Source: Sinorhizobium shofinae
GTDB lineage: Bacteria > Pseudomonadota > Alphaproteobacteria > Rhizobiales > Rhizobiaceae
Direction of reading: 5' to 3'
Length of the DNA: 64,000 nt
Assembly: GCA_001704765.1 (NCBI GenBank)
Contig: MBFK01000061.1
Span: 248,001-312,000 of the forward strand
The notes beneath the pieces are model-generated. The model did not search any database and had not been told where the DNA came from. It worked only from the letters and a program-made list of their open reading frames with translations. A program made the translations under genes and the position numbers. Within the stretch, counting starts at the first letter, position 1. The number at the start of each line of letters is the position of its first letter. Shown piece after piece: positions 10,237-19,086 of this stretch.

Positions 10237-10880
10237 CAGACGTTCTCGATCACGATGCCGCTGATTTCGTTGGCAACATCCTCGAAGCGGTCGACGACCT
10301 TCTCCAGATCGCCATAGATTTCGCTGCCGATGATGTAGGCCATGGGATTGGTGCTGCCATGGCGCTTGAAGAGGTCCTTCAGGCCCTGTTCGTGCAGTTC
10401 GTCGGAACGGCCTTCGACGCGGGTGACCTCTTCGGCGATGGTGCTCAGGCGGTGTGCGTTGACGCCGATCCGGTTGAGGAGCGGAATCGCCTCGGCGACG
10501 AGATGGGCAGCCTCGACGACCGCGGCGCCCATGGCCTGCATGCCTGGATCGAAGCTCTTCTGCTCATAGAGCCGGATGGTCTTAACCGTCTTGTGCATCA
10601 TGTCGATCGCATCGTCCATCGACTGGATGAGATCCTTGATGTCGCCGCGGTCGAAGGGCGTGATGAAGCTGCGGCGCACCGCAAGCAGGACCTCTCGCGT
10701 GATCTCGTCGGCCTCGTTCTCGAGCTCGACGATGCGGTCGCAATGGCGTTCGATGTCCGGTCCGCCGGCGAGCAGCACGTTCAAGACCTCCGCCGCCCCC
10801 ATGATAGTGCGCGAATGCTCGGCAAAGAGATCGAAGAAACGGTCTTCACGGGGGAGAAGCTTGCGAAACAGGCCGAGCAT
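10236..10880 (-). CDS. Pit accessory protein, PhoU-like DUF47 family
   Basis: A 214-residue all-helical cytoplasmic protein of the DUF47/PhoU-like family, beginning MLGLFRKLLPREDRFFDLF. Proteins of this type are encoded before pit genes and are thought to modulate the transporter; in S. meliloti the equivalent is called OrfA or Pap. Acidic clusters such as ELENEADEITREV fit the metal-binding faces of PhoU folds. It is first in the minus-strand unit pap-pit and is divergent from recF, with a 224-bp promoter region between. Confidence 0.95.
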   Translation of the reverse strand: MLGLFRKLLPREDRFFDLFAEHSRTIMGAAEVLNVLLAGGPDIERHCDRIVELENEADEITREVLLAVRRSFITPFDRGDIKDLIQSMDDAIDMMHKTVKTIRLYEQKSFDPGMQAMGAAVVEAAHLVAEAIPLLNRIGVNAHRLSTIAEEVTRVEGRSDELHEQGLKDLFKRHGSTNPMAYIIGSEIYGDLEKVVDRFEDVANEISGIVIENV

Positions 10881-11104
10881 CAGCGATCCATACGGTTGTC
10901 GATTGTCATGCGCCTGTCATATTGTACCTGCGAGCGCATGGAAAGTTCCGAAGCGACGGAAAATCAAGGCTTTCCCACAGGGGTTTCGGCTCGGAACGCG
11001 GGTGGCGCGGGCAACGTGACGGGTTGCCCCTCGGGCGAACCCTTTCGCCTTGCCTTGGCCCGGCTTTCGTCCTACCTGACAGACACGTCGAATTCGGACC
11101 CGCA

Positions 11105-12229
11105 ATGCCCCACAAGGTCTCTCTCACTCGCCTGAAACTCAATGACTTTCGCAACTATGCGGCGCTGGCGCTCGAGCTCGACCAGCGCCATGTCGTGCTG
11201 ACCGGCGAGAACGGCGCGGGCAAGACCAATCTGATGGAGGCGATCTCGTTTCTGTCGCCGGGCCGCGGCCTGCGTCGCGCAGCTTACGCGGATGTCGCCC
11301 GCGTCGGCGCTAAGGACGGCTTCTCGGTTTTCGCGGCCGTCGAAGGGATGGAAGGCCCGGTGGAGATCGGCACGGGTACCGCGGGCGCGGAGGAAGGGCA
11401 ATCGCGCCGTCTCAGGCTCAACGGCACGCCGGCCCGCACCGTCGACGAGCTCACCGACCACCTGCGTGTGCTGTGGCTGACGCCGGCGATGGACGGCCTC
11501 TTCACCGGCCCGTCCTCCGACCGGCGGCGCTTCCTCGACCGGCTGGTGCTCTCCCTCGATCCCGAGCACGGTAGGCGCGCCAGCGAGTTCGACCGTGCCA
11601 TGCGCAGCCGCAACCGGCTGCTTTCGGAATTCCGGCCGGATGCCGCCTGGCTTACCGCGATCGAGCGCGAAATGGCCGGATTGGGCGTGTCGATGGCGCT
11701 CGCCCGCCTGGAAATGCTCGGCCTGCTGACGGCGCTCGTGGAACGCAGCCAGGGCGGTGGGACCTTCCCGTCCGCCAGCCTGTCGCTCGCCGGATTTCTC
11801 GACGATTGCCACGGCCAGCCCGCCTACGATCTCGAAGAGCGATATCTGTCGATGCTGCAGGACGGCCGCGCCCGCGATGCTGCGGCGGGCCGAACGCTCG
11901 ACGGACCGCACCGCAGCGATCTGTTGATCCGCCACCGGGAAAAGGACATGGAGGCGGAACGCTGCTCGACCGGAGAGCAGAAGGCCCTGCTCGTCGGGCT
12001 CGTGCTCGCCCATGCGCGCCTCGTCGGCGACATGACCGGGCACGCGCCGGTTCTTCTGCTCGACGAGATCGCCGCCCATCTCGATCAGGGACGGCGCGCC
12101 GCGCTCTTCGAGCGCGTCGACGAGCTCGGTGGCCAGGCCTTCATGACCGGGACGGACCGGGCGATGTTCGAGGCGCTCGGTGAGCGGGCACGCTATCTGA
12201 CCGTTGCAAACGGCCGCGTTTCGGAGTGA
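11105..12229 (+). CDS. recF: DNA replication/repair protein RecF
   Basis: A 374-residue SMC-like ATPase that with RecO and RecR loads RecA at single-strand gaps. Walker A is GENGAGKT (34-41), the ABC-type signature region includes CSTGEQKALLVGL, and Walker B is LLLDEIAAHLD near the C-terminus. The frame is open 61 codons further upstream, but the ATG at 11105 begins MPHKVSLTRLKLNDFRNY, the usual RecF N-terminus, so it is chosen. As is common in Rhizobiales, it is not next to dnaA-dnaN-gyrB here. Confidence 0.96.
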   Translation: MPHKVSLTRLKLNDFRNYAALALELDQRHVVLTGENGAGKTNLMEAISFLSPGRGLRRAAYADVARVGAKDGFSVFAAVEGMEGPVEIGTGTAGAEEGQSRRLRLNGTPARTVDELTDHLRVLWLTPAMDGLFTGPSSDRRRFLDRLVLSLDPEHGRRASEFDRAMRSRNRLLSEFRPDAAWLTAIEREMAGLGVSMALARLEMLGLLTALVERSQGGGTFPSASLSLAGFLDDCHGQPAYDLEERYLSMLQDGRARDAAAGRTLDGPHRSDLLIRHREKDMEAERCSTGEQKALLVGLVLAHARLVGDMTGHAPVLLLDEIAAHLDQGRRAALFERVDELGGQAFMTGTDRAMFEALGERARYLTVANGRVSE

Positions 12230-12276
12230 CATCCGCCGGCTCGATGACCGCCTCGACAGAAGCGCCGGCAGGAATC

Positions 12277-12376
12277 CTACAGCGCCGTGCGTCTTATCAG
12301 ACGCACAAGGGTCGCTGTAGCACTTTGAATTGCTGCATGTTTCCTTAAATCGGAGACGATTTAAGGAAACATGCAG
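12277..12376 (+). repeat. Two-hairpin intergenic repeat, copy 1 (complete)
   Basis: Hairpin one is bounded by CTACAGCG and CGCTGTAG with an inner pair GTGCGTC/GACGCAC. After CACTTTGAATTG comes hairpin two, a perfect 20-bp inverted repeat (12333-12352 with 12357-12376, loop GAGA) whose ends read CTGCATG and CATGCAG. Other copies lie at 14789, 16545, 36077 and 51961. Confidence 0.85.
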
Positions 12377-12389
12377 TGGGGAGACAGAA

Positions 12390-13151
12390 ATGACTGCAGC
12401 AGCCCTCGAATCATCGGAAATCGCGCGCTATGCGCGCCATATCGTGCTGCCTGAGATCGGGGGCGCCGGACAGCAGAAGCTGAAAGCCGCGCGCGTGCTC
12501 GTCATCGGCGCGGGCGGGCTCGGCGCTCCGGTGCTGCAATATCTCGCCGCCGCCGGCGTGGGAAAGCTCGGCATCGTCGATGACGACGTTGTCGCGCTGT
12601 CGAACCTGCAGCGCCAGGTCATTCATGCCACCAGCGATATCGGCCGGTCGAAGGTCGAAAGCGCCGCCGCCGCAATCGCGGACCTCAACCCCCATGTGGA
12701 GGTCGCGTCGCACACGCAACGTCTCGCACCCGAAAACGCCGAGGCGATCTTCCGCCAATACGACCTCATCGTCGACGGTTCGGACAATTTCGATACGCGC
12801 TATCTGGCGGCGGATGCGGCGGAAACGGCTCGGATCCCTCTCGTCACGGGCGCCGTCGGGCGCTTCGACGGCTCCGTCACCGTGTTGAAGCCCTACGAGA
12901 CGGATGCCGACGGCCACCCCAATCCTTCCTATCGCGATCTCTTCCCGATGGCCCCTCCGCCGGGCGCGGTTCCGGCCTGCGCCGAAGCCGGCGTGGTCGG
13001 CGCCCTGACCGGCGTCATCGGCACGTTGCAGGCGATGGAAACGATCAAGCTCATTACCGGCATCGGCGAGCCGCTCATTGGACGCCTGCTGCTCTATGAC
13101 GGCCTCGCCGCCGCGTTCAGCACGATCCGCTACCGGCGCGGCCGGCGTTGA
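12390..13151 (+). CDS. moeB: MoeB/ThiF/HesA-family adenylyltransferase
   Basis: A 253-residue E1-like enzyme that adenylates the C-terminal Gly-Gly of a sulfur carrier such as MoaD or ThiS. ATP-binding GAGGLGAPVLQYLA, the SNLQRQVIH arginine motif and the VDGSDNFDTRY loop are present, as is ACAEAGVVG around the conserved Cys. The zinc-binding CxxC pairs of E. coli MoeB are missing: SYRD stands in the first position and the protein ends before the second. The frame is open to 12330, but those codons lie inside the upstream repeat; the ATG at 12390 follows GGGGAGA. Whether it serves molybdopterin or thiamine synthesis cannot be decided. Confidence 0.9.
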   Translation: MTAAALESSEIARYARHIVLPEIGGAGQQKLKAARVLVIGAGGLGAPVLQYLAAAGVGKLGIVDDDVVALSNLQRQVIHATSDIGRSKVESAAAAIADLNPHVEVASHTQRLAPENAEAIFRQYDLIVDGSDNFDTRYLAADAAETARIPLVTGAVGRFDGSVTVLKPYETDADGHPNPSYRDLFPMAPPPGAVPACAEAGVVGALTGVIGTLQAMETIKLITGIGEPLIGRLLLYDGLAAAFSTIRYRRGRR

Positions 13152-13158
13152 GAACAGG

Positions 13159-13626
13159 ATGGAAACGATTCGCCTCGACCAGAGCTTCGATCGTTACGAG
13201 GAGCTCTTGGTGCTGATCCTGAAATCCTTCGCCTATATGGACGGGCGGATCGATCCGCCCTCCTCCGCGCATGCGCTCACGGCCGAGTCCCTGCGTCAGA
13301 AGTCGAAGGACGAGATCGGCTTCGCGGTTGCCGCCGGTCGCGACCTTCTCGGCTGCGTGTTCTGCAAGCCCGAGCCAGGCTGCCTCTATATCGGCAAGCT
13401 CGCCATCGATCCCGGCCATCAGGGCAAAGGCCTCGGCCGCCGGCTGCTTGCCGCCGCGGAGGAGACGGCTCGAAGCCTCGGCCTGCCTGCGCTCAGGCTG
13501 CAGACGCGTATCGAACTTTCGGAAAATCACGCCACCTTCGCGGCATGGGGCTTCGTCGAGACGAGCCGCTCGGCCCATCCCGGTTTCACGCGCCCGACCT
13601 CGATCGAAATGCGGAAGCTGCTATAG
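13159..13626 (+). CDS. GNAT-family N-acetyltransferase
   Basis: A 155-residue acyl-CoA-dependent acetyltransferase. The acetyl-CoA-binding motif A reads KLAIDPGHQGKGLGRRLL, with the Q/RxxGxG/A core QGKGLG, and ENHATFAAWGFVE is the usual motif B region. Start is the ATG seven bases after the moeB stop, following AACAGG; longer frames overlap moeB and are unlikely. Substrate unknown. It is probably cotranscribed with moeB and is convergent with the dehydrogenase gene that ends six bases downstream. Confidence 0.9.
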   Translation: METIRLDQSFDRYEELLVLILKSFAYMDGRIDPPSSAHALTAESLRQKSKDEIGFAVAAGRDLLGCVFCKPEPGCLYIGKLAIDPGHQGKGLGRRLLAAAEETARSLGLPALRLQTRIELSENHATFAAWGFVETSRSAHPGFTRPTSIEMRKLL

Positions 13627-13631
13627 GCGCG

Positions 13632-14636
13632 TCAATCCCGCCCCGGCAGCACCCGGTCCGGCGGGCGATGGCCGTCGAAGAAGGTGCGGATGTTGATCAC
13701 CACCTTTTCGCCCATGTCGATGCGGCCTTCGAGCGTCGCCGAGCTCATGTGCGGTAGCAGCACGACCTTGCCTTCGCCCGCGAGCCTGATGAGCTTGGGA
13801 TTGACGGCCGGTTCGTTCTCGAAGACGTCGAGGCCGGCACCCGCAATCTTGCCCTCCCGCAGGCATTTGATCATTGCCGTCTCGTCGATCACGTCGCCGC
13901 GCGCGGTGTTGACGATATAGCTGTCGGGGCGCATCAGCGCCAGCCGGCGCGCCGAGAGCAGGTGATAGGTGGCGGGCGTCGACGGGCAATTGACGGAAAC
14001 GATGTCGACGCGGGCGAGCATCTGGTCGAGGCTGTCCCAATAGGTCGCCTCCAGCATCTCCTCGGTCTCCCGCTTGACGCGATGGCGGTTGTGATAGTGG
14101 ATCGAAAGGCCGAAGGCCTTGGCGCGGCGGGCGACGGCGGTGCCGATTCGCCCCATGCCGACAATGCCGATGCGCTTGCCGGCGATGCGCCGGCCGAGCA
14201 TCCAGGTCGGCGACCACCCGGCCCATTCGCCCTTGCGGTCGGTCAGCACCTGCGCGCCCTCGGCGAGCCGGCGCGGCACCGCAAGGATGAGCGCCATGGT
14301 CATGTCGGCGGTGTCTTCCGTCAGCACGTTCGGTGTGTTGGTGACGGTGATTCCCTTGCGTGCGGCGGTATCGACATCGATGTTGTCAACGCCGTTCGAA
14401 AAGGCCGCGATGAGCTTCAGTTGCGGGCCTGCCTGCTCGATCAGCGCGGCGTCGATCCGGTCCGTCACCGTCGGCACCAGCACATCGACCCTTTTCACCG
14501 CGGCAACCAGCTCCGGCTGGCTGCGGGGCGTGTCGTCGATGTTGAGCTCTGCGTCGAACAGTTCGCGCATCCGGGTTTCGACGACATCCGGCAGTTTCCG
14601 GGTGATGTAGACGGTTGGCTTCTTCTTGCTTGTCAT
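13632..14636 (-). CDS. D-isomer specific 2-hydroxyacid dehydrogenase (glycerate/hydroxypyruvate type)
   Basis: A 334-residue NAD(P)-dependent reductase, likely interconverting glyoxylate or hydroxypyruvate and the 2-hydroxyacid. The Rossmann motif is GIVGMGRIG, the catalytic Arg lies in the VSVNCPSTPATYHLL-to-NTARGDVID region, Glu in AGAGLDVFENEP and His in LLPHMSSAT. The frame is open to 14732, but MTSKKKPTVYITRK at 14636 is the natural N-terminus. Upstream, TTAACCAAG and a repeat copy lie in the divergent region before the SH3 gene. A second member of this superfamily is at 32224. Confidence 0.93.
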   Translation of the reverse strand: MTSKKKPTVYITRKLPDVVETRMRELFDAELNIDDTPRSQPELVAAVKRVDVLVPTVTDRIDAALIEQAGPQLKLIAAFSNGVDNIDVDTAARKGITVTNTPNVLTEDTADMTMALILAVPRRLAEGAQVLTDRKGEWAGWSPTWMLGRRIAGKRIGIVGMGRIGTAVARRAKAFGLSIHYHNRHRVKRETEEMLEATYWDSLDQMLARVDIVSVNCPSTPATYHLLSARRLALMRPDSYIVNTARGDVIDETAMIKCLREGKIAGAGLDVFENEPAVNPKLIRLAGEGKVVLLPHMSSATLEGRIDMGEKVVINIRTFFDGHRPPDRVLPGRD

Positions 14637-14788
14637 TCCTGTGAGCGGCCCTCGTTGACGGGTCCTTAACCAAGTTGGGTGATAGTTTCTCCCTATAGCC
14701 GCAATTTCTACCAGACCCGGTGGGGAAGACAATTGAAAGTCGCTGTCCGGGTCGAGGATTCGCGGCGCGCGTCGGGTCAGGCGCGTTC

Positions 14789-14891
14789 CTGCATGTTTCC
14801 TTGGATCGGCTCCGATCCAAGGATTAAAACATGCGGCAATTCAAAGTGCTACAGCGACCTTTGTGCGTCTGAAAAGGCGGACGGCGCTGTG
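14789..14891 (-). repeat. Two-hairpin intergenic repeat, copy 2 (inverted orientation)
   Basis: The same modules as copy 1 in reverse order: a CTGCATG to CATGCGG hairpin, the CAATTCAAAGTG spacer, then CTACAGCG through GGCGCTGT. It lies between the divergent dehydrogenase and SH3 genes. Confidence 0.8.
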
Positions 14892-14924
14892 GAGACGCCG
14901 CAAGGCTTCGCTTACGATCGGTAT

Positions 14925-15476
14925 ATGGGCTTCGTCATGCGTCACATCATTTCCAAAGCCTCTGCATTGCTGCTGGCCACGTTCCTCGGAACGGCCATGA
15001 TGAGTTCGGCCGCCTCTGCCCAAGCGGCCAAGGGCGCGAGCGGGCTGCCGCTCCCTCGCTTCGTCAGCCTCAAGTCCAAGAGCGTCAATCTGAGAATCGG
15101 GCCGAGTCTCGATTACGCGGTCGCCTTCCGCTATCTGAGATCCGGCGTTCCCGTCGAGATCATTCAGGAATACGACAACTGGCGCCGCATCCGCGACGCC
15201 GACGGTACCGAGGGTTGGGTGAATCAGGCGCTGCTTTCCGGCGATCGCACCGCCGTTGCTGCGCCGTGGATGCGCGGCAAGGGCGAAAGCATCTTCGTCA
15301 ATCTCAGACGCGACCCACAGAGCACGGCGCCGATCGTCGCCCGCATGGAGCCGGGCGTGCTGCTGCACATCGGCGAATGCAACGGCGACTGGTGCCATGC
15401 CGAGACGCAAGGCGTCGAAGGCTGGATCGCCCAGAGCGAAATCTGGGGCGCCTATCCGGGCGAAGCCTTCAAGTAA
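14925..15476 (+). CDS. Exported bacterial SH3-domain protein
   Basis: A 183-residue protein with a Sec signal peptide (MRHIISKASALLLATFLG, then a small-residue region ending AASAQA). Two SH3b repeats follow: SVNLRIGPSLDYAVAFRY with EGWVNQALL, and FVNLRRDPQSTAPIVARM with EGWIAQSEIWG. Such modules usually bind peptidoglycan or other periplasmic ligands. The start may be MGFV at 14925 or MRHI at 14937; neither has a strong Shine-Dalgarno. It is convergent with the adenosine kinase gene, eight bases away. Function beyond envelope location is not shown. Confidence 0.88.
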   Translation: MGFVMRHIISKASALLLATFLGTAMMSSAASAQAAKGASGLPLPRFVSLKSKSVNLRIGPSLDYAVAFRYLRSGVPVEIIQEYDNWRRIRDADGTEGWVNQALLSGDRTAVAAPWMRGKGESIFVNLRRDPQSTAPIVARMEPGVLLHIGECNGDWCHAETQGVEGWIAQSEIWGAYPGEAFK

Positions 15477-15484
15477 TCCCTGGT

Positions 15485-16477
15485 CTAGAGAAGCGCGGCT
15501 TCTCGGGCGGCGCTGGCGAGCGATATCATCGGGCGTGGGCCGATCTGGCCGATGACAATGCCGGCTGCCAGATTGCCGAGCTTGCTGCAACCTTCGAGCG
15601 AACGGTTGGCGGTATAGCCATAGAGGAAGCCCGCCGCATAGAGATCGCCGGCGCCCGTCGTGTCGACAACCTGCTCGACCGCACTCGCGCGGACGCGCAC
15701 GCGTTCCTCGCCGCGCAGGACGATCGAGCCTTCCTCGCTGAGCGTCACGGCGGCGAGCTTGCAGTCCCTCGCGAGCGTCTTGAGCGCGAGATCGAAATCT
15801 TCCGTCTCGTAAAGCGCCAATGCCTCCTGCTTGTTGGCGAAGACGATGTCGACGGTGCCGGAGCGCATCAGGTCGAGAAACTCGTCCCGGTAGCGATGTA
15901 CACAGAAACTGTCCGAGAGCGTCATTGCCGTTTCGCGACCATGGGCATGGGCAATGTTCGCCGCCTCGCGGATCGCGTCCTTGGCGCGCGGCGGATCCCA
16001 GAGATAGCCCTCGAAATAGGTGACCCTGGATTGGGCGACGACGTCGGCCTCGACGTCCTCCGGACCGAGTTCGACGCAGGCGCCGAGATAGGTGTTCATC
16101 GAGCGCTCGCCGTCCTCGGTGACAAAGATCATCGAGCGCGCGGTCGGCGGCAGGCTCTCGAGCGGCCTGGTCTGGAAATGGACGCCCTGGGCGCGGATAT
16201 CGTGGGTGAAGATCTGGCCGAGCTGGTCATTGGCGATCTTGCCGAAATAGGCTGCGCGCCCACCAAGGTTCGCGACGCCGGCCGCGGTGTTGCCGGCGCT
16301 GCCGCCGGAGGCTTCGACCGCCGGGCCCATGCGCGAATAAAGGAGTTCCGCCCGCTCCGCATCGATGAGGTTCATCGCGCCCTTGATGATGCCGTTGTGC
16401 ACGAGAAAGCTGTCATCGCAGCGCGCAATGATATCGACGATCGCATTGCCGATCGTCAGTACATCGAATTTCGTCAT
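15485..16477 (-). CDS. PfkB-family carbohydrate kinase, probable adenosine kinase
   Basis: A 330-residue ribokinase-fold enzyme. The family signatures are GGSAGNTAAG (58-67) and the anion-hole/catalytic DTTGAGD (272-278). N-terminal TIGNAIVDIIAR and the overall resemblance fit bacterial adenosine kinases that turn adenosine to AMP, but rhizobial versions have also been annotated as fructokinase. Start at the ATG at 16477 (MTKFDVLTIG); a longer frame to 16534 runs into intergenic sequence. Repeat copy 3 lies just upstream. Confidence 0.88.
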   Translation of the reverse strand: MTKFDVLTIGNAIVDIIARCDDSFLVHNGIIKGAMNLIDAERAELLYSRMGPAVEASGGSAGNTAAGVANLGGRAAYFGKIANDQLGQIFTHDIRAQGVHFQTRPLESLPPTARSMIFVTEDGERSMNTYLGACVELGPEDVEADVVAQSRVTYFEGYLWDPPRAKDAIREAANIAHAHGRETAMTLSDSFCVHRYRDEFLDLMRSGTVDIVFANKQEALALYETEDFDLALKTLARDCKLAAVTLSEEGSIVLRGEERVRVRASAVEQVVDTTGAGDLYAAGFLYGYTANRSLEGCSKLGNLAAGIVIGQIGPRPMISLASAAREAALL

Positions 16478-16544
16478 GAGCTCCGTCCGGTTTCCTGAAT
16501 GGCCGGTGTTCGTTAATAGCGGTTTTCCGGGCATTTGGAAGACA

Positions 16545-16601
16545 CTACTGCGCCGTGCGTCTTTTCAGTCGCACAAAGGTCGCTGTAGGAAACATGCAGT
16601 A
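16545..16601 (+). repeat. Two-hairpin intergenic repeat, copy 3 (deleted)
   Basis: Hairpin one (CTACTGCGCCGTGCGTC to GTCGCTGTAG) is present but is joined directly to GAAACATGCAG, the right arm of hairpin two. The spacer and left arm are gone. Confidence 0.75.
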
Positions 16602-16618
16602 GGCGAAAATGCTGGCGA

Positions 16619-17044
16619 TCACGCCGGCAGCGCCTTTTCATCATAGGCGTTGGCGAACTCGGCGCTCGGCGGGATCGGCTTGATGACATCGATCATCACG
16701 CCGTTGGGATCGGCGGTAATGAAATGGCGCTGGCCGAAGTCCTCGTCACAAATCGCCTTGAGGATCGGAAGCCCGGCCGTCTGCATCTCGGCGTAGAGCC
16801 GGTCGGGATCTTCGACTTCGAAATTCAGAAGCAGGCCCTGAATGGGGGCCCGGCGCTGCTCCGGAACCGTCTCGTGACGGTAATCGAGAACGGCAAGCGT
16901 CACATGTTCGTCTTCTGTCGACTGCAGATGCATGTACCAGTCGCTGACGAAAAGCGCCTCAAAGCGAAAATGCTTCACGTAGAAGTCGGCAGTCGCCCGC
17001 ACATCGGCCGTCAAGATCACCGGATAGTAGCTCGTCGATTTCAT
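16619..17044 (-). CDS. VOC (glyoxalase/bleomycin resistance) family protein
   Basis: A 141-residue single-domain protein with paired beta-alpha-beta-beta-beta modules: [18 protein letters not shown] at the start and [14 protein letters not shown] near the end. VOC proteins bind a divalent metal or a small ligand; here no specific substrate can be named. The start at 17044 is preceded by GGAGG on the minus strand, and the longer frame to 17200 overlaps the divergent tetR gene. Two copies of a palindromic operator lie just upstream, so the neighbouring TetR regulator probably controls it. Confidence 0.88.
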   Translation of the reverse strand: MKSTSYYPVILTADVRATADFYVKHFRFEALFVSDWYMHLQSTEDEHVTLAVLDYRHETVPEQRRAPIQGLLLNFEVEDPDRLYAEMQTAGLPILKAICDEDFGQRHFITADPNGVMIDVIKPIPPSAEFANAYDEKALPA

Positions 17045-17067
17045 GCTTTTCCTCCATCGATCATTTT

Positions 17068-17110
17068 CATACAATCTGCATGTATCTCTAACTAACATAC
17101 AGGCTGTATG
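17068..17110. promoter_or_regulatory. Tandem TetR operator in the divergent VOC/tetR promoter
   Basis: CATACAGGCTGTATG at 17096-17110 is a perfect 15-bp palindrome ending two bases before the tetR start. A related 15-mer, CATACAATCTGCATG, lies at 17068-17082, 28 bp centre to centre, near the VOC start. The pair probably lets the regulator repress itself and the VOC gene. Confidence 0.7.
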
Positions 17111-17111
17111 T

Positions 17112-17705
17112 ATGCAACAGGAAAAGCCTCGGCGCTCGAATCGCGAACGCTCAGACACGACCCGCGCTGCCATCCTCGACGCGGCGCGCGATCTTTTCAT
17201 CGCGAAAGGCTATGCGGACACGGCAACGCCAGACATCGTGGCTGCGGCCGGGCTTACGCGCGGCGCCCTCTATCACCACTTCGAGGACAAGAAGGCGCTG
17301 TTTCGAGCCGTCCTCGAGCGGGAGGCTGGCCACGTCGCCGCAGCGATCGAGCTTTCCGACAGAGGGCAAGGCTCGCCGCGAGACGCGTTGCTCACAGGCG
17401 CTTCCGCCTATTTCGACGCCATGTCGATACCGGGGAGAGTACGCCTGTTGCTGCTCGACGGCCCCGCCGTCCTCGGCGTGGCGGAGATCGCAGCCATCGA
17501 CGCGGCGCATGGCGGGCGGACGCTGCGGGAGGGGCTCGCGGCAGCGATGCCGCCGGGGCGCCTCGACGGAGCGGGCCTCACAGCGACGGCGGTGCTACTG
17601 TCGGCCGCTTTCGACCGGGCAGTGCTCGAAATCGACGCCGGCGCCGCGCGAGACCCCTATCTCGGCGCCATCGGCAGGCTGATCGATGGGCTGACCGGCA
17701 GATGA
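17112..17705 (+). CDS. TetR/AcrR-family transcriptional regulator
   Basis: A 197-residue repressor. The N-terminal helix-turn-helix reads [19 protein letters not shown], typical of TetR proteins, and the C-terminal helical half would hold the ligand pocket. The ATG at 17112 directly follows the palindromic operator; the longer frame from 17043 has no support. It is divergent from the VOC gene and shares its 67-bp promoter region, so autoregulation and control of the VOC gene are likely. The inducer is unknown. Confidence 0.92.
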   Translation: MQQEKPRRSNRERSDTTRAAILDAARDLFIAKGYADTATPDIVAAAGLTRGALYHHFEDKKALFRAVLEREAGHVAAAIELSDRGQGSPRDALLTGASAYFDAMSIPGRVRLLLLDGPAVLGVAEIAAIDAAHGGRTLREGLAAAMPPGRLDGAGLTATAVLLSAAFDRAVLEIDAGAARDPYLGAIGRLIDGLTGR

Positions 17706-17726
17706 CGCCCAGGAGGCGCGTAAACG

Positions 17727-18503
17727 TCAGCCGGCGACTGGAATGGCCTGCGGCGGCAATTCGACGAGCGGCGCCGGGATGTCGCAACTCTTTTCGGGCG
17801 ACTTGCAGATGTCGGCAATGATGCAGCGCTCGCATTCAGGCCGGCGCGCCTTGCACACATAGCGGCCATGCAGGATCAGCCAATGATGGGCGTGATAAAG
17901 ATATTTCTCCGGGATGACGCCGAGCAGCCTGGTCTCGACCTCGTCCGGCGTCTTGCCGGGTGCAAGACGGATGCGGTTGGCGATGCGGAAGAGATGCGTG
18001 TCGACGGCGATTGTGGCCTGGCCGAAGGCCATTTGCAGCACGACATTGGCGGTCTTGCGGCCGACCCCCGGCAACGTCATCAGCGCCTCGCGCGTCTTCG
18101 GCACCTCGCCGCCGAAGTCGGCGATCAGTTTCTCGCTGAGCGCAATGACGTTCTTCGCCTTGTTGCGGTAGAGGCCTATCGTCTTGATATAGTCACGAAG
18201 CTTTTCTTCCCCGAGCGCCAGCATCTTTTGCGGCGTGTCGGCAATGGCAAACAGCGGCCGCGTCGCCTTGTTGACGCCGGCATCGGTCGCCTGCGCCGAA
18301 AGCGCCACCGCCACCAGCAGCGTGAAGGCGTTGACGTGTTCGAGTTCGCCCTTCGGCTCCGGCCGCTGAACCGAGAAGCGGCGAAAGATCTCCTCGACGT
18401 CCGCCTTGCTATAGACACTGCGTTGCCGCTTGTTTCCGCGGGCAGCCGTCGTCGCTCTCGGTTTCGCGGATCCCGGTGACAATTTGAGCTTCACGTTTTT
18501 CAT
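17727..18503 (-). CDS. nth: Endonuclease III
   Basis: A 258-residue DNA glycosylase/AP lyase that removes oxidised pyrimidines in base excision repair. The helix-hairpin-helix reads LPGVGRKTANV with catalytic Lys150, and the conserved Asp168 lies in AVDTHLFR. Four Cys (217, 224, 227, 233) in C-x6-C-x2-C-x5-C hold the [4Fe-4S] cluster. About 25 basic residues at the N-terminus exceed E. coli Nth. Start taken at MKNVKLKL; a longer frame to 18557 would overlap the divergent DUF2244 gene. Confidence 0.97.
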   Translation of the reverse strand: MKNVKLKLSPGSAKPRATTAARGNKRQRSVYSKADVEEIFRRFSVQRPEPKGELEHVNAFTLLVAVALSAQATDAGVNKATRPLFAIADTPQKMLALGEEKLRDYIKTIGLYRNKAKNVIALSEKLIADFGGEVPKTREALMTLPGVGRKTANVVLQMAFGQATIAVDTHLFRIANRIRLAPGKTPDEVETRLLGVIPEKYLYHAHHWLILHGRYVCKARRPECERCIIADICKSPEKSCDIPAPLVELPPQAIPVAG

Positions 18504-18525
18504 GCTGCATCTATAGTCATTGGTC

Positions 18526-19023
18526 ATGACCGAAGGCAACGCCGAGACAAGCATCAATGACGAGCCGATCTTCGCGGCGGAGCTGACCCCCTACCGTTCG
18601 CTCGGCTTCAGGGGGTTCAAGATCCTGCTGATGATCGCCGGCGCGATGAGCGCGATGCATGTCCTCGTGTTCCTGGTCATCGGCGCCTGGCCGATCGTGT
18701 TTTTCTTCGGCCTCGATTTTGTACTGCTCTTGGGCGCCTTTTGGCTCAACTACCACTCGGCGCGCGCCCGCGAGGAGGTCAGCGTCTCGCGCACCGACGT
18801 GTCGGTGAAGAAGTTCGCGCCGTCGGGGCGGATGACCGAGCTCCGCTTCAATCCTTTCTGGGCGCGCTTCAGCATCAGGCGCCACCAGGAGATCGGTATC
18901 GTATCGATGAAGATCAGCGGCGGTGGCCGGCAGACGGATATCGGCTCGTTTCTCAACCGCGACGATCGCGAAACCTTCGCCGTCGCCTTCTCCCGCGCCC
19001 TGGCTACGGCCAGATCGCGATGA
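18526..19023 (+). CDS. DUF2244 membrane protein
   Basis: A 165-residue protein of the DUF2244 family. Two adjacent membrane helices (about residues 31-77: ILLMIAGAMSAMHVLVFLV and WPIVFFFGLDFVLLLGAFW) are followed by a soluble domain ending RETFAVAFSRALA. The start may be the ATG at 18526 or TTG at 18520; only about 20 bases separate it from the divergent nth start, so the promoters must overlap the coding ends. Function is unknown. Confidence 0.85.
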   Translation: MTEGNAETSINDEPIFAAELTPYRSLGFRGFKILLMIAGAMSAMHVLVFLVIGAWPIVFFFGLDFVLLLGAFWLNYHSARAREEVSVSRTDVSVKKFAPSGRMTELRFNPFWARFSIRRHQEIGIVSMKISGGGRQTDIGSFLNRDDRETFAVAFSRALATARSR

Positions 19024-19086
19024 TCAAGAATCGGGTGGTTATCCCGTCCCCCGCATGGTTTCCTGCGGCATGACAGGAGATGATCC

